Assembly: GCA_028571685.1 (NCBI GenBank)
Contig: CM053144.1
Location: 97,742,171 to 97,806,170 of the forward strand
DNA: 64,000 nt
Reading direction: 5' to 3'
Source of the DNA: Heterohyrax brucei
Taxonomy: Eukaryota > Chordata > Mammalia > Hyracoidea > Procaviidae
Shown: piece after piece, positions 1 to 11,743 of the stretch
Numbering within the stretch: position 1 is the first letter of the stretch
How the letters are laid out: every line of letters starts with the position of its first letter
The notes under the pieces: model-generated
Told to the model about the DNA's origin: nothing
What the model saw: only the letters and a program-made list of their open reading frames with translations
Database searches by the model: none
Position numbers and translations under genes: made by a program

Positions 1-1552
1 CAAAAGATGATGGAAGAAATACACAGAGTCATTACACCAAAAAGAACTGGTTGATGTTCAGCCATTTGAAGAAGTAGCATATGATCAGGAACCAATGTTA
101 CTGAAGGAAGACATCGAAGATGCATTGAAGGCATTGGCATAAAACAAGGCTCCAGGAATTGATGGAATATCAGTTGAGATATTTCAGCAAACAGATGTAG
201 CACTGGAAGTGCTCAGTCATCTATGCCAAGAAATTTGGAGGACAGCCACCTGGCCAAATGACTGAAAGAGATTCATATTTGTGCCCATTCCAAAGAAAGG
301 TGATCCAACAGAATGTGGAAATTACCAAACAATGTCACTGATATCACATGCAAGTAAAATTTTGCTCAAGATTGTTCAAAAGCAACTGCAACAGTATATT
401 GACAAAGAACTGCCAGAAATTCAAACTAGATTCAGAAGAAGATGTGGAACCAGAATACCAGCAAGATGTTTACTTGTGTTTCATTGACTATGCAAAAGCA
501 TTTGACTGTGTGGATCATCTGAATTATGCCTAACATTTTCGGAGAATGGGAATTCCAGAACACCTAATTGTGCTCTTAAGGAATCTGCTTATGAATTGAG
601 AGGCAGTTGTGTGAACAGAAAAAAGGGACGCTGCATGTTTTAAAGTCAGGAAAGGTGTACGCGAGGGTTGTATCCTTTCACCATACCTTTTTAATCTATA
701 TGCCAAGCAAATAATCCAAGAAGCTGGACTATACGAAGAACAATGATGCATCAGAATTGGAGAATGACTCATTAAAAACTGATGGTATGCAGACGATACC
801 ACCTTACTTGCTGGAAATGAAGATTTGAGAAACTAATGAAGATCAAAGACCACAGCCTTCAGTATGGATTGCACCTCAACATCAGGAAAACAAATATCCT
901 CACAACTGGACCAGTGAGCTATATTGTCATGAATGGAGAAATGATGGAGGTTGTCAGGCATTTCATTTTATTTGGGTCCACAATCAACACCCATGGAAGC
1001 AGCAGTCAAGAAATAAAAGGATGCGTTGCATTGGGAAAATCTGCTGCAAAGACCTCTTCAAACTATTTAAAAGTAATGATGTCACCTTGAAGATTAAAAC
1101 ATGCCTGAGCCAAGCCACAGTAGTTTCAATCAGATCATATGCGTGCAAAAGCTGGACAGTGAACAAAGAAGACAAAAGAACTGATGGCTTTGATTTGTGG
1201 TGTTGGAGAAGAATGTAGAATGTCCTGTGGACCGCCAAAAGAATCAACAGATCTGCTCTGGAAAAAGTGCAACCAGAGTCCTCCTTGGAAGCAAAGATGA
1301 CAAGACTGCATCTTACATACTTTGGACATGTTGTCAGGAAAGATCAGTCTCTGGAGAAGGACATCATGCTTGGTAGAATAGAGGTTAGTGAAAAAGTGGA
1401 AAACCCTTGATGAGATGGATTGACACAGTGGCTGCAACAGTGGGCTTAAACAGAAAAATGATTGTGGACATGGTGCAAGACCAAGCAATGTTTCATTCTG
1501 TTGTTCATAGGGTCAGTGTGAGTTGTAACCAACTGGATGGCACATAACAACA
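1..1552 (+). mobile_element. RTE (BovB-like) LINE, 3' half, truncated by window edge
   Basis: This is the reverse-transcriptase half of an RTE-clade LINE, cut by the window start. Broken frames encode RT hallmarks: MPIPKKGDPTECGNYQ near 281-330, CFIDYAKAFDCVDH near 478-520, and YADD at 786-797. The element runs on to the characteristic 3' end GGATGGCACATAACAACAA at about 1530-1550. Several stops and frameshifts are present, and about 45 bp between RT blocks near 440-460 appear to be missing compared with the copy at 30020-30160. It is a dead copy. Confidence 0.9.
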
Positions 1553-2295
1553 AGATAAAATGTATTTTTCATTTACATAAAGTCCACAGCAGGTTGCGTA
1601 ACTCTCCAAGGCAGCTAAACTCAACACGATGGTACTTTTCAGACTTTTTCAAATGTGTAGGTCAGATCCTAACAATAAATGACCTTAACTTCTTCATCAA
1701 AAGGGAAAAGGGGTAGAGCCAACCTGCAGACTCATGGAAAGGCTTTTCTGTGGTTCACATTGGACATAACACTCCCTGCTTCTGCTCACATCTCACTGGC
1801 AAAAGCTAGTCCTGTGGTTCCTTCTCACTAGAAGGGAACTGGAATGTGGAGGAAAAGACAGCATGTTTGGTAAGCGTCAGCATCTTCATCAAATTAGAGC
1901 ATTATGTTTTCATTCATCTTTTAAAAACCAGCTCTGAGACAGAACTTAAGGTTACCAGTATTCTTTTCCCCAAAGACTATTTTTCAAAATTTACAAAGAG
2001 GTTCACATGATGGAAGGATCAGACTTTGTGACTTTTTTTTTTTGAGATATAAAAATAAAAGGGAGCTTAATCAGACTCACTAGTGTTGTACTTTGCCATC
2101 CTTTCTCTTCTTTGCTAGTACTTTCTTCTGGGTCATAAGGTGGGAGAAAACCCAAAGCATTTTCTCACAGATCAGAAAGTAGAAGCAAAAATAACATTGC
2201 TGAACATTTAGACAACAATCTCTTTTTCACTTTCTGTATTTCTCTTTCTCATTTCTTCTTCTTGTCTCTAAAGAGTTAATTTCCCATAGAGTCTG
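1553..2295. other. unrecognised intergenic or intronic sequence
   Basis: AT-rich DNA with no family I can name and no convincing ORF. A T9-10 run lies near 2034-2043. Confidence 0.5.
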
Positions 2296-2790
2296 TCAGC
2301 CATCTAAGGCTGCTATATCAGAAATGGAAGGCTTTAATATTTTTTTTCACAGTTTAATAGGATAGAAGTCCAAATTCTAGCCGTCAGCTCCCAAGGAAGT
2401 CTTTCTCTGTTGGCCCTAGAGGAAGGCCCTTCTCATCAGTCTTACCCTGGAGCAGGAGCTTCTCAGCATAGGAACCCTGGATCCAAAGGGTGCAGTCTGC
2501 TCCTAGCATGGCTGTCTTGCGATATGAGGTCCCACTGTATCTCTCCTTGCTTCTTTCTCTTATATCTCAAGAGATTGGCTCCAGACACAGTCCAGTCATA
2601 AGACTGAGGCCCTCTCTCATTAACATAAACTGCTGCCTAACCCATCTCATTCACATCATAGAGGTAGGATTTATAATACATAGGAAAACCACAGCACGTG
2701 ACAAAATGGTGAGCAATCACACCATACTGGGAATCCTGGCCTAGCCAAATTAACAGACATATTTTTGGGGGATACAATTTCAATCCATAA
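2296..2790 (-). mobile_element. MaLR (MLT1-type) LTR, antisense
   Basis: In antisense this shows the usual MaLR landmarks: a CATCTAAGGCTGCTATA-like start, CACAGTTTAATAGGATAGAA near 2349, a central GAGGTCCC block, CATTAACATAA, and an end at GGGGGATACAATTTCAATCC. It is a solo LTR of an ancient nonautonomous endogenous retrovirus, with no internal genes. ORFs at 2410-2601 and 2490-2744 are chance frames inside it. The MLT1 subgroup is recalled from the general LTR pattern. Confidence 0.6.
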
Positions 2791-2802
2791 CATAGTCTAA
2801 GC

Positions 2803-2940
2803 TCTTAAATACTCCATGCTTTTAAAAACAATAGTAATCTAAGTAATAACTTTTCCTTTATGTTACTTTTTAAAAAGTGACATAAAGGAATAGTGATTAC
2901 CTGGGTTATTACTGTTTTTAAAAGAGCATGAATTCTTTAA
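2803..2940. repeat. ~138-bp near-perfect palindrome
   Basis: Two arms of about 69 bp (2803-2871 and 2872-2940) are inverted copies with essentially no spacer; the centre is ACTTTTTAAAAAGT. In the inner 41 bp of each arm I count 33 matches, and a CATGCT...TTTAAAAACA block is shared further out. It starts just after the MaLR LTR. It could be a MITE-like DNA element whose transcript would fold into one long hairpin. I do not recognise the family. Confidence 0.75.
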
Positions 2941-2942
2941 CA

Positions 2943-3535
2943 AGTTTGATTTAGATTTGCTATTTAGGAACTATAAAGAAGAATTTTCAAATTAAAAAGA
3001 GCATTTACTTTTCTCCAGTTTTCTATTAATATTATCAAAAATTTTCATATGGTTTGGAATTCCCTGGTTGGATTTCATATTCTCAGGTTACTGATCTTAC
3101 AAGGAACACAAATTAATTGAACCCAAATGGGAATAATGTAAAAGCATTTTATGCTAATAATAATAATGCTAAAATCCAGTATGAAAGCATTAAACTAAAT
3201 TATCTTAATTCCTCTGTCATTTAGTAACTTAGCTTTTATTTCTAGGGTACAAAATTGTCCCTTGGCACCCCAGTACGTAAACCTGATTTTAATGTATTAA
3301 AATTCTTAGAGGCTTCATAATGAAGCCACAATTTTCTCTAGAACAAATGTGTTTCATGCAATAAAATTTTATTTACTGTGACTGGGAATCAACTCAAGAT
3401 GTAAATATCTTCTCTGAGTAGTGAAGATTGATGACGTTTTGGTTTTAGTTATGATATTGGAAGAGCATAGTATGCCTTCTGCAGTGAATGATTTTCAAGT
3501 ATATGAGTAGTACTTTTATGCTTATCCATAGGTCA
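2943..3535. other. unrecognised AT-rich sequence
   Basis: No ORF or repeat family recognised. A short TAA run lies near 3157-3166. Confidence 0.5.
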
Positions 3536-3673
3536 GTCTCTATAATGTGTTAGTGGTCCCCAAAATATAAGCACAACCAGAACCTGTGGATGTAACCTTC
3601 TTTGCAAGAACATTTTTGCAGATGTGAATTAAAATTCTCAACATAAAATCATCCTGGATTAAGATAGGCTTTA

Positions 3674-3849
3674 AACCCTGGTGATATTGTGGTTAAATGC
3701 TACAGCTGCTAACTAAAAGGTCAACAGTTTGCATCTACCAAGTGCTTCTTAGAAACTCTACAGGGGCAGTTCTACTGTGTCCTACAGGGTCACTATGAGT
3801 CAGAATCGACTCAGTGGCACTGGGTTTTTTATTTGTTTTGTGTTGTTGT
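3674..3849 (+). mobile_element. tRNA-Asn-like SINE, short form
   Basis: Full-length sense copy: ACCCTGGTGATATTGTGGTTA head, GCATCTACCAAGTGCTTCTTAG centre, then TCACTATGAGTCAGAATCGA and a T/G-rich tail. It is inserted in the MaLR LTR and therefore younger than it. Confidence 0.9.
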
Positions 3850-4113
3850 TAAATCCAGTGTGACAGGTTTCCTCGTAAGTGGAGAAGGCATAGAGGAGAA
3901 GTCCATGTGAAGACTGAGGCAGAGACTGAAGCTATGTGCCTACAAGCCAAGAAAAGCTAGGAGACACCAGAAGTGCAAGAGTCAAGGAAGGGTTCTCTGA
4001 TAGAATATTGGAGGAAACAGTCCTGCCAGCACCTTGGTATTGGATTTCTGGCTTTCAAAACTGCAACAGAATACTTTTCTGTTGTTTTAAATAGGGCTTC
4101 AAATCAGTTCAGA

Positions 4114-4535
4114 CTGGTTCAGTCATGGCCAATGAAGCCAAGCTAGAATAGAACTAAATTTTTACAGTTGAGTACTCTCATACCATAACCAGAATATAAA
4201 AAATTATGGTCACAGCCCAGGAAAAGGAAACTTGAAAGAGGTGTAGTAGCCCTTTCAGAAGCTGGATGAGTGAAATTACCAGGCCTGAGAGCAGCACACT
4301 TGCAAACAGCTGTAGTCAGCTGCCAGCTTTGACTAGAGCACTGCTGCTTCCTACTCTGCACAGAAATCTCATGGGGAAGATATTTGGTTCCTGTGCAGTG
4401 TACAGCTGCACTTGTTTTCTAAGGGAGAAACTAAGTTTGTAACAGAACTTCCCATCTTGGTATGAATCTAGTGCACAGAAATTTTTAAAATTTGGTTCTG
4501 TTCCAGTGTTGCTTTCTTGGCCATGATTGAACTGG
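4114..4535. repeat. segment bounded by inverted repeats, inside a MaLR LTR
   Basis: The left arm 4114-4141 and the reverse complement of 4508-4535 match at 20 of 28 positions, including the shared block TCATGGCCAA. The enclosed ~365 bp has no recognised coding sequence; an ORF at 4143-4361 (minus) has no recognisable content. This could be a nonautonomous DNA transposon, but I cannot name a family or see a clear target-site duplication. Confidence 0.4.
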
Positions 4536-5265
4536 GAAGGACCATTTAGAAGTCCTACTATTAACTCACCAGACTTCTAGTGATATTTACGGCAACCCTA
4601 GGAAACCAACATAATTTTGTAGTGGGTCTGCCCTCCAGGTAAGTTTGAAGTTGTCAGATGCCATCGAGGTGGTTCCAGCGCACAGTGACCCTAACACAAT
4701 AGACGGAAACACTGCTCAGTACTGTGCCATGCCCGTGGTAGTTTTTGTACTTAAGGCTATTACTGTAGCCTCCGTGTCGGTCCATCCTGCTGAAGGTCTT
4801 CCTGTTCTTTTCTCATCCTTTTGATTCCTCCTGAAAACATGTCCAAAGTATATAAGATGAAGTTTCATCATTCTTGCTTCCAAGGAGTACTCTGGTTTTA
4901 CTTTTTCCAGAACAGGTCTTTTTGTTCTTTTGACAGTCTATGGTACACTCAATAGTCTCTAACACCACAATTTAAAGGTATCAGTTATTCTGCTGTCTTC
5001 CTTATTCATTGTCCAGATTTCACATGCATGTGGTGTGATTCAAAATAGGATGGTTTGGGTCAGGTGCATCTTAGTCTTCAAGGTGGCATCTTTGCTTTCC
5101 AACTCTTTAAAGAGGTCTTTTGCAGTATATTTTCCCAACGCAATGCATCTTTTGATTTCTTAATGGCTGCTTCCAAGGGCATTGATTGTGGATCCAAATA
5201 TACTGGAATTCCTGACATCAATCCTTTCTTCATTTATCATTATGCTGCTTATAGATCCAGTTGTG

Positions 5266-5282
5266 AGGATTTTCATTTTCTT
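5266..5282. repeat. left target-site duplication of L1 copy 1
   Basis: AGGATTTTCATTTTCTT, 17 bp, repeated exactly at 7278-7294. It marks L1 insertion into the RTE. Confidence 0.95.
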
Positions 5283-6184
5283 TTTTTATTTAACATAACT
5301 GGGTGAAAATGTATATTGACGTATAAATTTACCTGCCCACCTACATGCAGCTTCCACTGCTCTCCCTGTCTGGTGACAGCACACTATTCCTCTCTGCTCC
5401 ATACATGTCTCATCCTCCCAACAGCCTCCTTTCCCCTCCTCTCCGTCCACTCCCCTTCCTCCAGCCAGAGGTCAGCAAGATGACATCCTATAGATGTATA
5501 GAACCATAAAGTGCTCCCAATATATGGTCACTCTGCATTTCCAAGTCCAATCCATTCCTGTCTGAAGAGTGGACCTTTGTTATAATTTATTGGAAAGGGC
5601 AGCATCAGGGCCAGGGGCCATGGTCTCAGAGGAACCCCAAAACTGCTGGACCATCAATTGAGGTCTTTTAGTGGAGATCTCATGATGCACCCCTTTTTAT
5701 TCTTGTGTTGCCAGTGAGACTCCTCTCTGTGAGCTCCATCGTGGCTATCACTGGTAGTGGCCGGGTACCATCCGGTTCTTCCGGTCCCAAGTCGATGTAG
5801 GCACCCACTCTTGTGGGTCTCTCTGTCTTCTTGGTTGTCTTTACCACATGTCATTTTGGTCCTCGGTGAGCATCTGTTTCTGCTGAGTTGGGACCATTTG
5901 CTGTGTCCTCGGATGGCAGCTTGGCAGCTTTTAAGACCCCAGACACCACTCACCAATGTGGGGTGCAGAGAGCTCTCTTAGCAAAACGCTAGTTGTGCCA
6001 ATTGGCCTGGAATTCACCTAAGAGCATGGTCCCCCGCCCCCCGACCCAGCTACTCTATCCTTGCAGCATTGAGTCAAGATGGAAGGAGTACTCAAGTTAT
6101 GCTGAAGTCCACTTAATGTTGTTCTTGTTTCTAATGTGTGCTATCACCGCTTTCTCCCAACTAGATTTCTAGTAACTATCTAAA

Positions 6185-6228
6185 CTAAACCCTCCCGTTC
6201 TCCCCCTCCCTCCCTCCCCTCCCTTACA
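6185..6228 (-). repeat. G-rich purine tract in L1 3' UTR
   Basis: CCCTCCC repeats on the plus strand are (GGGA)-type runs on the L1 sense strand, a usual feature of mammalian L1 3' UTRs that can form G-quadruplexes. The same tract is at 11744-11785 in copy 2. Confidence 0.8.
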
Positions 6229-6275
6229 GCTGTCAAAGAGTCTTTTCTTCTATACACAAGTCTGTTTTTGAGATC

Positions 6276-7277
6276 TTATCGTAGAGGTCTCATACAGTAT
6301 TTGTCCTTTTGTCGCTGACTACTTTCACTCAACATAATGTCTTCCAGTTGAAACCAGGTTAGGAGATGTTTCCTGGAATCATCATTATTCTTTATCATTG
6401 TGTAGTGCTCCACTGAGTATATGTACCATAGTTTACCTATCCATTCTTCTATTGTTGGGCATCTGGGTTGATTCCATCTTTTTGCTATCGTGGACTGTGC
6501 TTCGGTAAACATTCTGGCGCATGTGTCCGTTTTTGTGAAAGGCCTTGAATCTGTAGGATATATTCCAAGTAGTGGAATTACTGAGTCAAATGGTATATCG
6601 ATATCCATTTTTTTGAGGAAGCGCCAGATTACCTTTGAAAGAGGCTGGACCATTTTGCAACCCCACTGACCGTGTAGGAGGGTTTCAGTTTCTCCACAGC
6701 CTCTCCAGCATTTGTTGTTTTGTGTTTTCTGGATCATGGCCAATCTTGTTGGGGTGAGATTGTATCTCATTGTTGTCTTGATTTGAATTTCTTTAATAAC
6801 TAAAGATCGTGAACATGTCCGCATGTGTTTTTTGGCTGCCTGGATCTCCTCTTTAGTGAAGTGTCTGTCCATCTCCTTTGCCCATCATTTAACTGGATGG
6901 TTTATCTTCTTCTTATTGATATTTTGTAGTATTTTATAGATTATGGAGATCAGGCGTTGGTCTGATATAGAGTTGCCAAATATTTTTTCCCATTCTGTGG
7001 GTGTTCTTTTAATTCTATTAATAAAGTCTTTGGATGAGCAAAAGTGTTTGATTCTTAAGAGTTCCCATTTGTCTACTTTCTCTTCTGTTGATTGAGGTTT
7101 CTTTGACAGATTTTGGAGTCTGTCCTCATTGTGTATTAAAACTTCCATTGTTGTTCTACCTTTTCTTGGATGAGCTTTATCGTTTTAGGTTTGATATTTA
7201 GGTCTTTTATCCAGTTGGAGTTGGTTTTTGTATAAGGTGTAAGATATCGATCTTGATCCAGTTTATTGCAGATGGAT
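6276..7277 (-). pseudogene. L1 ORF2p C-terminal fragment
   Basis: Encodes the C-terminal third of L1 ORF2p, including the cysteine-bearing segment (CWRGCGETETLLHGQWGC near 6640-6700) typical of the L1 C-terminus. It ends in MRPLR and a TAA at 6276-6278. Lesions compared with copy 2 are a one-base deletion near 7156 (frameshift) and an in-frame TGA at 6885-6887 where copy 2 has CGA, a CpG-decay pattern. The 198-aa frame 6872-6276 is otherwise open. Confidence 0.9.
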
Positions 7278-7294
7278 AGGATTTTCATTTTCTT
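7278..7294. repeat. right target-site duplication of L1 copy 1
   Basis: Exact copy of 5266-5282. The RTE sequence resumes immediately after it. Confidence 0.95.
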
Positions 7295-7324
7295 GATGTT
7301 GAGGTGCAACCCATACTGAAGACT

Positions 7325-7618
7325 TCAGTCTCTAGTCTTCATCAGAAAGTGTTTCAATTCCTCTTCACTTTCAGCAAGCAAGATTGTGTCATCTGCATAA
7401 TGAAGGTTATTAATGAGCCTTCCTCCAATCCTAATACCTTGTTCTTCTTCATATAGTCTAGCTTGTTGGATTGTTTGCTTGGCATACAGATGGTAAAGGT
7501 ATGGTGAAAAGACACAACCCTGACGCACACCTTTCCTGACTTTAAACCATGCAGTGCCCCCTTGTTCTGTTGACTCCGCTGCATCCTGAGCCATGTACAG
7601 ATCCCTCATGAGCCACAA
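7325..7618 (-). pseudogene. RTE reverse transcriptase palm remnant
   Basis: A 97-aa open stretch carries the RT palm: FKVRKGVRQGCVFSPYLYHL, then YADDTILLAESEEEL, with the catalytic YADD encoded at 7388-7399. It is the best-preserved RT block of the split RTE, and the L1 insertion point (7278-7294) lies just beyond it on the RTE 3' side. Upstream RT motifs (positions above 7618) are in other frames, so it is a pseudogene. Confidence 0.85.
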
Positions 7619-9003
7619 TTAAGAGTTCTGTGTTCTTGTTCTCCTCAATATTATTGATTGTTTGTTATGATCTGCACAGTTGAATGCCTTTGCAAAGCCA
7701 GTGAAACATAGGTAAACATCTTTCTGGTATTCTCTACTTTCAGCCAAGATGCACCTGACATCAGCAATGATATCCCTGGTTTCATGCCCTCTTTTGAATC
7801 TGGCTTGAATTTTTGGCAGCTACCTGTCAATATACTGCTTCAGTCACTTTTGAATGATCTTTAGTAAATTTTTACTTGCAAGTGATATTAATGATATTGT
7901 TTGGTATTTTCTACATTCGGCTGGATTACCTTTCTTCAGAATAGGCATAAATATGGCCAGGTAGCTGTCTTTTGAATTTCTTGCCATAGATGAGTGAGCA
8001 CTTCCAATGTTGCAACGATTTGTTGAAATGAGTCAATTGATGTTCCATCAATTCGTGAAGCCTTGTTTTTCGCCAAAGCCTTCAGTGCAGCTTTGACTTC
8101 TTCCTTCAGTATCATTCAACCAGATCATGTGCTACCTCTTAAAATGGTTGAATTTCAACCTATTCTTTCAGGTACAATGACTCTGTATATTCCTTCCATC
8201 TTCTTTTGATGCTTCCTGAGTCATTTAATATTCTTCCTATAGAATCCTTCACTATTGCAACTCAAGGCTCAATTTTTTTCTTCAGTTCTTTCAGCTTGAG
8301 AAATATGGAACATGTTCTTCTCTTTTGACTTTCTATTTCCACCTCTTTGCACATGTCATTATGTAATACTTTGTTTCCCCAAGCTGCCCTTTGAAATCTT
8401 CAATTCTTTTGCTTCATCATTTCTTCCTTTTGCTTTAGCTACTCAATGTTCAAGAGCAATTTTCAGAGTCTCTTCTGACATCCAATTTGATCTCTTCTGT
8501 CTTTTTAAATGATCTCTTGGTTTATTCATGTATAATGTCTTTGATGTCATTATACAACTCTTCTGGTCTTTGGTCATTAGTGTTCAACACATCAAATCTG
8601 TTCTTGAGAGGTCTCTAAACTCAGGTAAGATATACTCAAAGTCATACTTTAGCTCTCATGAACTTGTTCTAATTTTCTTCAGTTTCAGTTTGAACTTACA
8701 TGTAACATATAATGCTCTGTGCCACAGTCAGCACCTGGTCTTATTCTAAATAGTGATACTGAGTTTTTCCATCATCTCTACAGATGTAGTTTATTTGATT
8801 CTTATGATTCCTGTGTGTTCCAACTGGTCAGGTCCATGGATGTAATCACAGTTTATGTTGGTGAAAAAAGGTATTTGCAATGATGAAGTCATTGGTCTTA
8901 CCAAATTCTATCATGTGATCTCTGGCATCGTTTCTATCACCAAGACTGTTTTCCAACCACTAGTCCTTCTCCTTTGTTTCTGTCTTCTGCATTCCAATCA
9001 CCA

Positions 9004-9381
9004 CTAATTATCAGTGCATCCTGATTGCACATCAATAATCTTCAGAGTGCAGAAGCTGGTAAAAATCTTTGATTTCTCTATCTTTGGCCTTAGTGGTTGC
9101 TGTATAAAGTTCAGTAATAGTTTTATTGACCTTCCTTGTAAGCTTATGGATATTGTTACATCACTGATAATAGTGTACTTGAGTACAGATCCTGCAATAT
9201 TCTTTTTGATGATGAATATAACACCATTGCTCTTCAAGTTGTCATTCCCAGCATAGTAGACCACATGATTGTCCAAATGAAAATGGCCAATACCAGTCCA
9301 TTTCACCTTATTAATGCCTAAAATACTGATGTTTATGCAGTCCATTTCATTTCTGATGATGTCCAATTTTCCTATATTCAT
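9004..9381 (-). pseudogene. RTE endonuclease domain remnant
   Basis: A 125-aa open stretch corresponds to the N-terminal apurinic-like endonuclease of RTE LINEs. It includes MNIGKLDIIRNEMD at the start, a KWTGIGHF segment and a YYAGN segment, as in BovB-type proteins. In an active element this domain nicks the target DNA to start target-primed reverse transcription. The C-terminal half, with further catalytic residues, is out of frame downstream, so it is non-functional. Confidence 0.8.
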
Positions 9382-9763
9382 GCTTCATACATTTCATGCT
9401 GTGATTATTAATGGATGTTCGCAGCTGTTTTTTCTCATTTTGAGTTGTGCCACATCAGCAAATGAAGGTCTCAAGAAGGCAGCTCTTCCCCAGTCATCTT
9501 TTGAGTACCTTCCAACCTAGGAGGTTCATTTTCAGGTGCTATATCTGACAATGTTCTACTGCTGTTCATAAGTTTTCCCTGGCTAATTCTTTTCAGAAGT
9601 AAACTGCTGGGTCCTTCTTCCTAGTCTGTCTCAGTCTAGAAGCTCAGCTGAAAACTGTCCACCACGGGTGGCCCTGCTGGTAGCTGAATACCAGTGCATA
9701 GCTTCCAGTATCACAGCAACACACAAGCCTGCAGAGAATGACAAACTGATGGACGTGAACAAA

Positions 9764-10818
9764 AGTTTCCTGCATCAGAATCTCATATTTGGGAGTCTTG
9801 GCTAGAGCCCAGGAGTTAAGGAGTATCAGTTTCTAGTACTGTCACTTACTAGCTAGGTGAAGTTTTGTTGCTGTTACTTAAAAAATTAATCCTTTAGAGT
9901 CGTGACAATTTTTAAGTTTTCTGCTTCAAATCCTGCTTTCATCCTTTGTGAAAAAAAGTGTCCTCCTTGAGAGAATGAAAACAAAAGGCTTCTTTTCAAC
10001 TATGGCTTGAAAACAAGTTTGATTTATTAATAAGAAGATCCAGAAGTCCAAATGTACATAAAAAAGAAGATATGGCCTAGAATTACGACTCCCATGACTT
10101 GAGGGCTACCTGATGAAAAACTCCACTAAGAAAGTTCTTTACATCATGGAAAATATAATTACATCCTTAAAGTTTTTATTAAAACTATTAACTAAGCTGT
10201 TAACTTCTGCTACAACCCACCCCCTGCCACCACCACGTTCTTTGAGAATATCAGTCACTAAAATATGAGCTGTGGTTGTATATTTAGGAAAAGTTCCCTT
10301 AGCTCATATTCTTAAAACCAGTGGGAAAGCAGAACATTAAAGGGACATGCAGAGGAAAGGAACAGATCACCCAAAACTTGTGTGGGATCTGATGAGCTGG
10401 AAACCAGAACCTTGCTGCAAAGTAGGAATTGGGAAAGAGAAAGAGGGGAAAATTGAACTCACATGGTCCTTTGATCCCTGCAGTTATTTAATACTCTGAA
10501 CAATATTTCTTATTCTTGCTACTTTCCTTTTACGCTTTTCAGGCATTTCACTGTCTTAATTGTTTCCTTTCTGTGGAACCACTCCTTCTCTGTCTGCATT
10601 ATTTCCTTTTCCTTTTCAGCCCTTGATTCTCTTTTTTTGTCTCTGCTCTCCTTCTCTGTCCTTAAACTCACTATTCACTATAGTGCTTTTATATAATATT
10701 TTAAAAAGCTGTCACAATGAATCAGTGCCTGTTTGTTTTTTACTACATTAGCATTTCCATTCTGACTGAATTATTTCATAAGAACAACATGTTGTTATTT
10801 TAATCAAGTGGGTAGTAA
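9764..10818. other. unrecognised sequence, partly pyrimidine-rich
   Basis: No gene seen. A possible MIR-like scrap lies near 9800-9870 (CACTTACTAGCTAGGTGA), and a pyrimidine-rich stretch at 10555-10680 produces a meaningless ORF. Confidence 0.5.
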
Positions 10819-10833
10819 AACACTGTTAAATTT
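10819..10833. repeat. left target-site duplication of L1 copy 2
   Basis: AACACTGTTAAATTT, repeated exactly at 18027-18041. Its final Ts merge with the reversed poly(A) tail. Confidence 0.95.
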
Positions 10834-11743
10834 TTTTTTTTTTTATTTAACATAACTGAGTGAAAATGTACATTCACATGTAAATTTACATGCCCCCCTA
10901 TATGCAGCTTCCACTGCTCTCCCTGTCCGGTGACTGCACACTATTCCTCTCTGCTCCATACATGTCTCATCCTCCCAGCAGTCTCCTTTCCCCCTCTCTG
11001 TACACTCCCCTTACTCCAGCCAGAGGTCAGCAAGATGATATCCTATAGATGTATAGAACCATAAAGTGCTTCCAACATATGGTTACTCTGCATTGCCAAG
11101 TCCATTCCATTCCTGTCCAAAGAGTGGAACTTTGTTATAATTCATGGGAATGGGCAGCATCAGGGCCGGGGGCCATGCTCTCAGAGGAACCCCAAAACTG
11201 CTGGACCATCAATTGAGGTCTTTTAGTGGAGATCTCATGATGCACCTCTTTAGATTCTTGTGCTGCAAGTGAGGCTCCTCTCTGTGAGCTCCGTCATGGC
11301 TATCACTGGTGGTGGCCGGGCACCATCCGGTTCTTCTGGTCCCAGGTCGAGGTAGGTACCCACTCTTGTGGGTCTCTCTGTCTTCTCGGTTGTCTTTACC
11401 GCATGCATTTTGGCCCTCGGTGAGCATCCATTCCTGCTGAGTTGGGACCATTTGCTGTGTCCTCGGATGGCAGCTTGGCAGCTTTTAAGACCCCAGACAC
11501 CACTCACCAATGTGGAGTGCAGAGAGCTCTCTTAGCAAAACGCTAGTTGTGCCAATTGGCCTGGAATTCACCTAAGAGCATGGTCCCCCGCCCCCCGACC
11601 CAGCTACTCTATCCTTGCAGTATTGAGTTAAGATGGAAGGAGTACTCAAGTTATGCTGAAGTCCACTTAATGTTGTTCTTGTTCCTAATGTGTGCTGTCA
11701 CCGCTTTCTCCCAACTAGATTTCTAGTAACTACCTAAACTAGA

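Larger units (their letters stand above)
3536..4615 (+). mobile_element. MaLR (MLT1-type) LTR, sense, interrupted
   Basis: The 5' block near 3550 (GTCCCCAAAATATAAGCACA), the middle (ACAAGCCAAGAAAAGC near 3940) and the 3' block (CTGTTGTTTTAAATAGGGC near 4079) follow MaLR LTR order. A tRNA-like SINE interrupts it at 3674-3849. About 470 bp with inverted ends then separate the 3' block from a terminal piece, GGCAACCCTAGGAAAC, near 4589. It is a noncoding relic. Assignment of the last piece to the same LTR is inferred. Confidence 0.55.
5283..7277 (-). mobile_element. L1 copy 1, 5'-truncated, inserted in the RTE
   Basis: Antisense L1 of about 2.0 kb. The T-rich run at 5281-5287 is the reversed poly(A) end. 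The 3' UTR spans 5283-6275, and the C-terminal part of ORF2 spans 6276-7277. The 5' end is truncated within ORF2. It is flanked by a 17-bp exact target-site duplication. It aligns end to end with 10834-12834 of L1 copy 2 with only scattered differences, so both are recent copies of one lineage. Confidence 0.95.
4651..9763 (-). mobile_element. RTE (BovB-like) LINE, near full length, split by an L1
   Basis: This antisense RTE has its 3' end at about 4651 (GTTGTCAGATGCCATCGAGG) and its 5' UTR end at about 9763, next to AACACACAAGCCTGCAG at 9719-9735. Removing the L1 at 5283-7277 leaves about 3.1 kb, close to a full RTE. Order on the minus strand is 5' UTR (about 9763-9390), endonuclease domain (about 9381-8980), linker, RT (about 8100-7325) and the C-terminal region (5282-4800). 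All frames are broken. It is the most complete RTE in the window and a reference for the others. Confidence 0.9.

Noticed and set aside
5654-5956. A ~100-codon ORF on the L1 sense strand, with a similar ORF at 11250-11510
   Set aside because: Both lie in the L1 3' UTR and are similar only because the two L1s are copies of one another. The second is shorter and frame-shifted at its end, so there is no sign of protein selection.
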